64,000 nucleotides of DNA, taken from NCBI GenBank assembly GCA_019096065.1, contig JAGUCH010000006.1, forward strand, positions 3,244,001 to 3,308,000. The letters are read 5' to 3'. The stretch comes from Paracyclopina nana (taxonomy: Eukaryota > Arthropoda > Copepoda > Cyclopoida > Cyclopettidae). Position numbers and translations under genes: made by a program. Positions 63,692 through 64,000 of this stretch are shown piece by piece (the stretch's first letter is position 1; each line of letters begins with the position of its first letter). The notes under the pieces were generated by a model. The model saw only the letters and a program-made list of their open reading frames with translations, ran no database searches and was not told where the DNA came from.

Positions 63692-64000
63692 TTTTGATGC
63701 TACTCAAGCCTCATTGCCACAAAGATCTCGATCTGGAATGAAAACAAATGATCAAAATAATCGAGGCTGTAAAAATAATCGACAAAATATTATGTAAAAT
63801 TATATTCAGAATTCAACTGATATCGAGCAAAATATTTTTACACTTTTTGTTTGGTTTTTGGCTGAGTCATAGTCACAGTTATTCAGCTATTGCTCGTCCA
63901 AACTTGAGCAAACTGACAGCACCTTTCAGCAACCTTCAAAATTCCCAGTTGAAAATAAAAACTATCTTGAGATTCTTCTTGAAAAACACTTGCAAGGGGA
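63692..64000 (-). promoter_or_regulatory. 5' region of TBC1D2-like gene
   Basis: A good acceptor (ttttcattccag) at about 63735 just upstream of the start codon suggests a spliced 5' UTR whose first exon lies outside or near the window edge. No ORF of note. Confidence 0.35.

Noticed and set aside
1..64000. CRISPR arrays, bacterial operons, tRNA or rRNA genes
   Set aside because: No regular spacer-repeat arrays, Shine-Dalgarno-led ORF chains, or tRNA A/B-box cloverleafs were seen. The window is intron-rich animal DNA.

Overview
The window reads as nuclear DNA of an animal. It is AT-rich, coding sequence is broken by GT-AG introns ranging from about 55 bp to nearly 7 kb, poly(A) signals are metazoan, and every recognisable product is an animal gene. 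A Pox-neuro type paired-domain gene and a spinster transporter fit a protostome, most likely an arthropod. The sequence alone does not settle the lineage. All exon models below were built by eye from splice signals, reading-phase continuity and family motifs. Family names come from remembered family features, not from a database search.

Left part (1-14.3 kb): a complete AUTS2/fibrosin-family (Drosophila tay-like) gene on the minus strand, nine coding exons including microexons of 27 and 36 nt. Divergent from it on the plus strand is a small CCDC92-family coiled-coil gene. Next (14.3-28.8 kb): an INPP5K-like inositol polyphosphate 5-phosphatase on the minus strand, convergent with CCDC92 and divergent from MRPL44. 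MRPL44 (mitochondrial ribosomal protein L44) appears to begin at 16900 and resume at 23810. A whole membrane-anchored furin/PC5-type proprotein convertase gene lies on the same strand inside that 6.8 kb first intron.

Middle (28.8-39.7 kb): about 11 kb of gene-poor DNA with at most one or two orphan exon candidates. It contains an unusual 693-bp foldback element flanked by an 8-bp direct repeat and a 361-bp hairpin element. Then the Pox-neuro gene (39.7-43.8 kb, plus strand), whose intron carries two more hairpin elements and one copy of a 480-bp TA-flanked MITE. The second MITE copy is at 59 kb in opposite orientation, inside a TBC1D2 intron.

Right part (44.8-64 kb): a four-exon gene of unknown function (minus), EXO5 Fe-S exonuclease (minus), a spinster-type MFS transporter (plus, divergent from EXO5), and a roughly 21-exon TBC1D2/Armus Rab-GAP with PH, coiled-coil and TBC domains (minus, convergent with spinster). 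The genes do not form an operon-like pathway. Furin, spinster, TBC1D2 and INPP5K all act on the endomembrane/phosphoinositide system, which looks like coincidence of neighbourhood. The least ordinary material is the nested furin arrangement, the foldback/hairpin elements whose arms differ while their tips match, and the furin N-terminus ambiguity.
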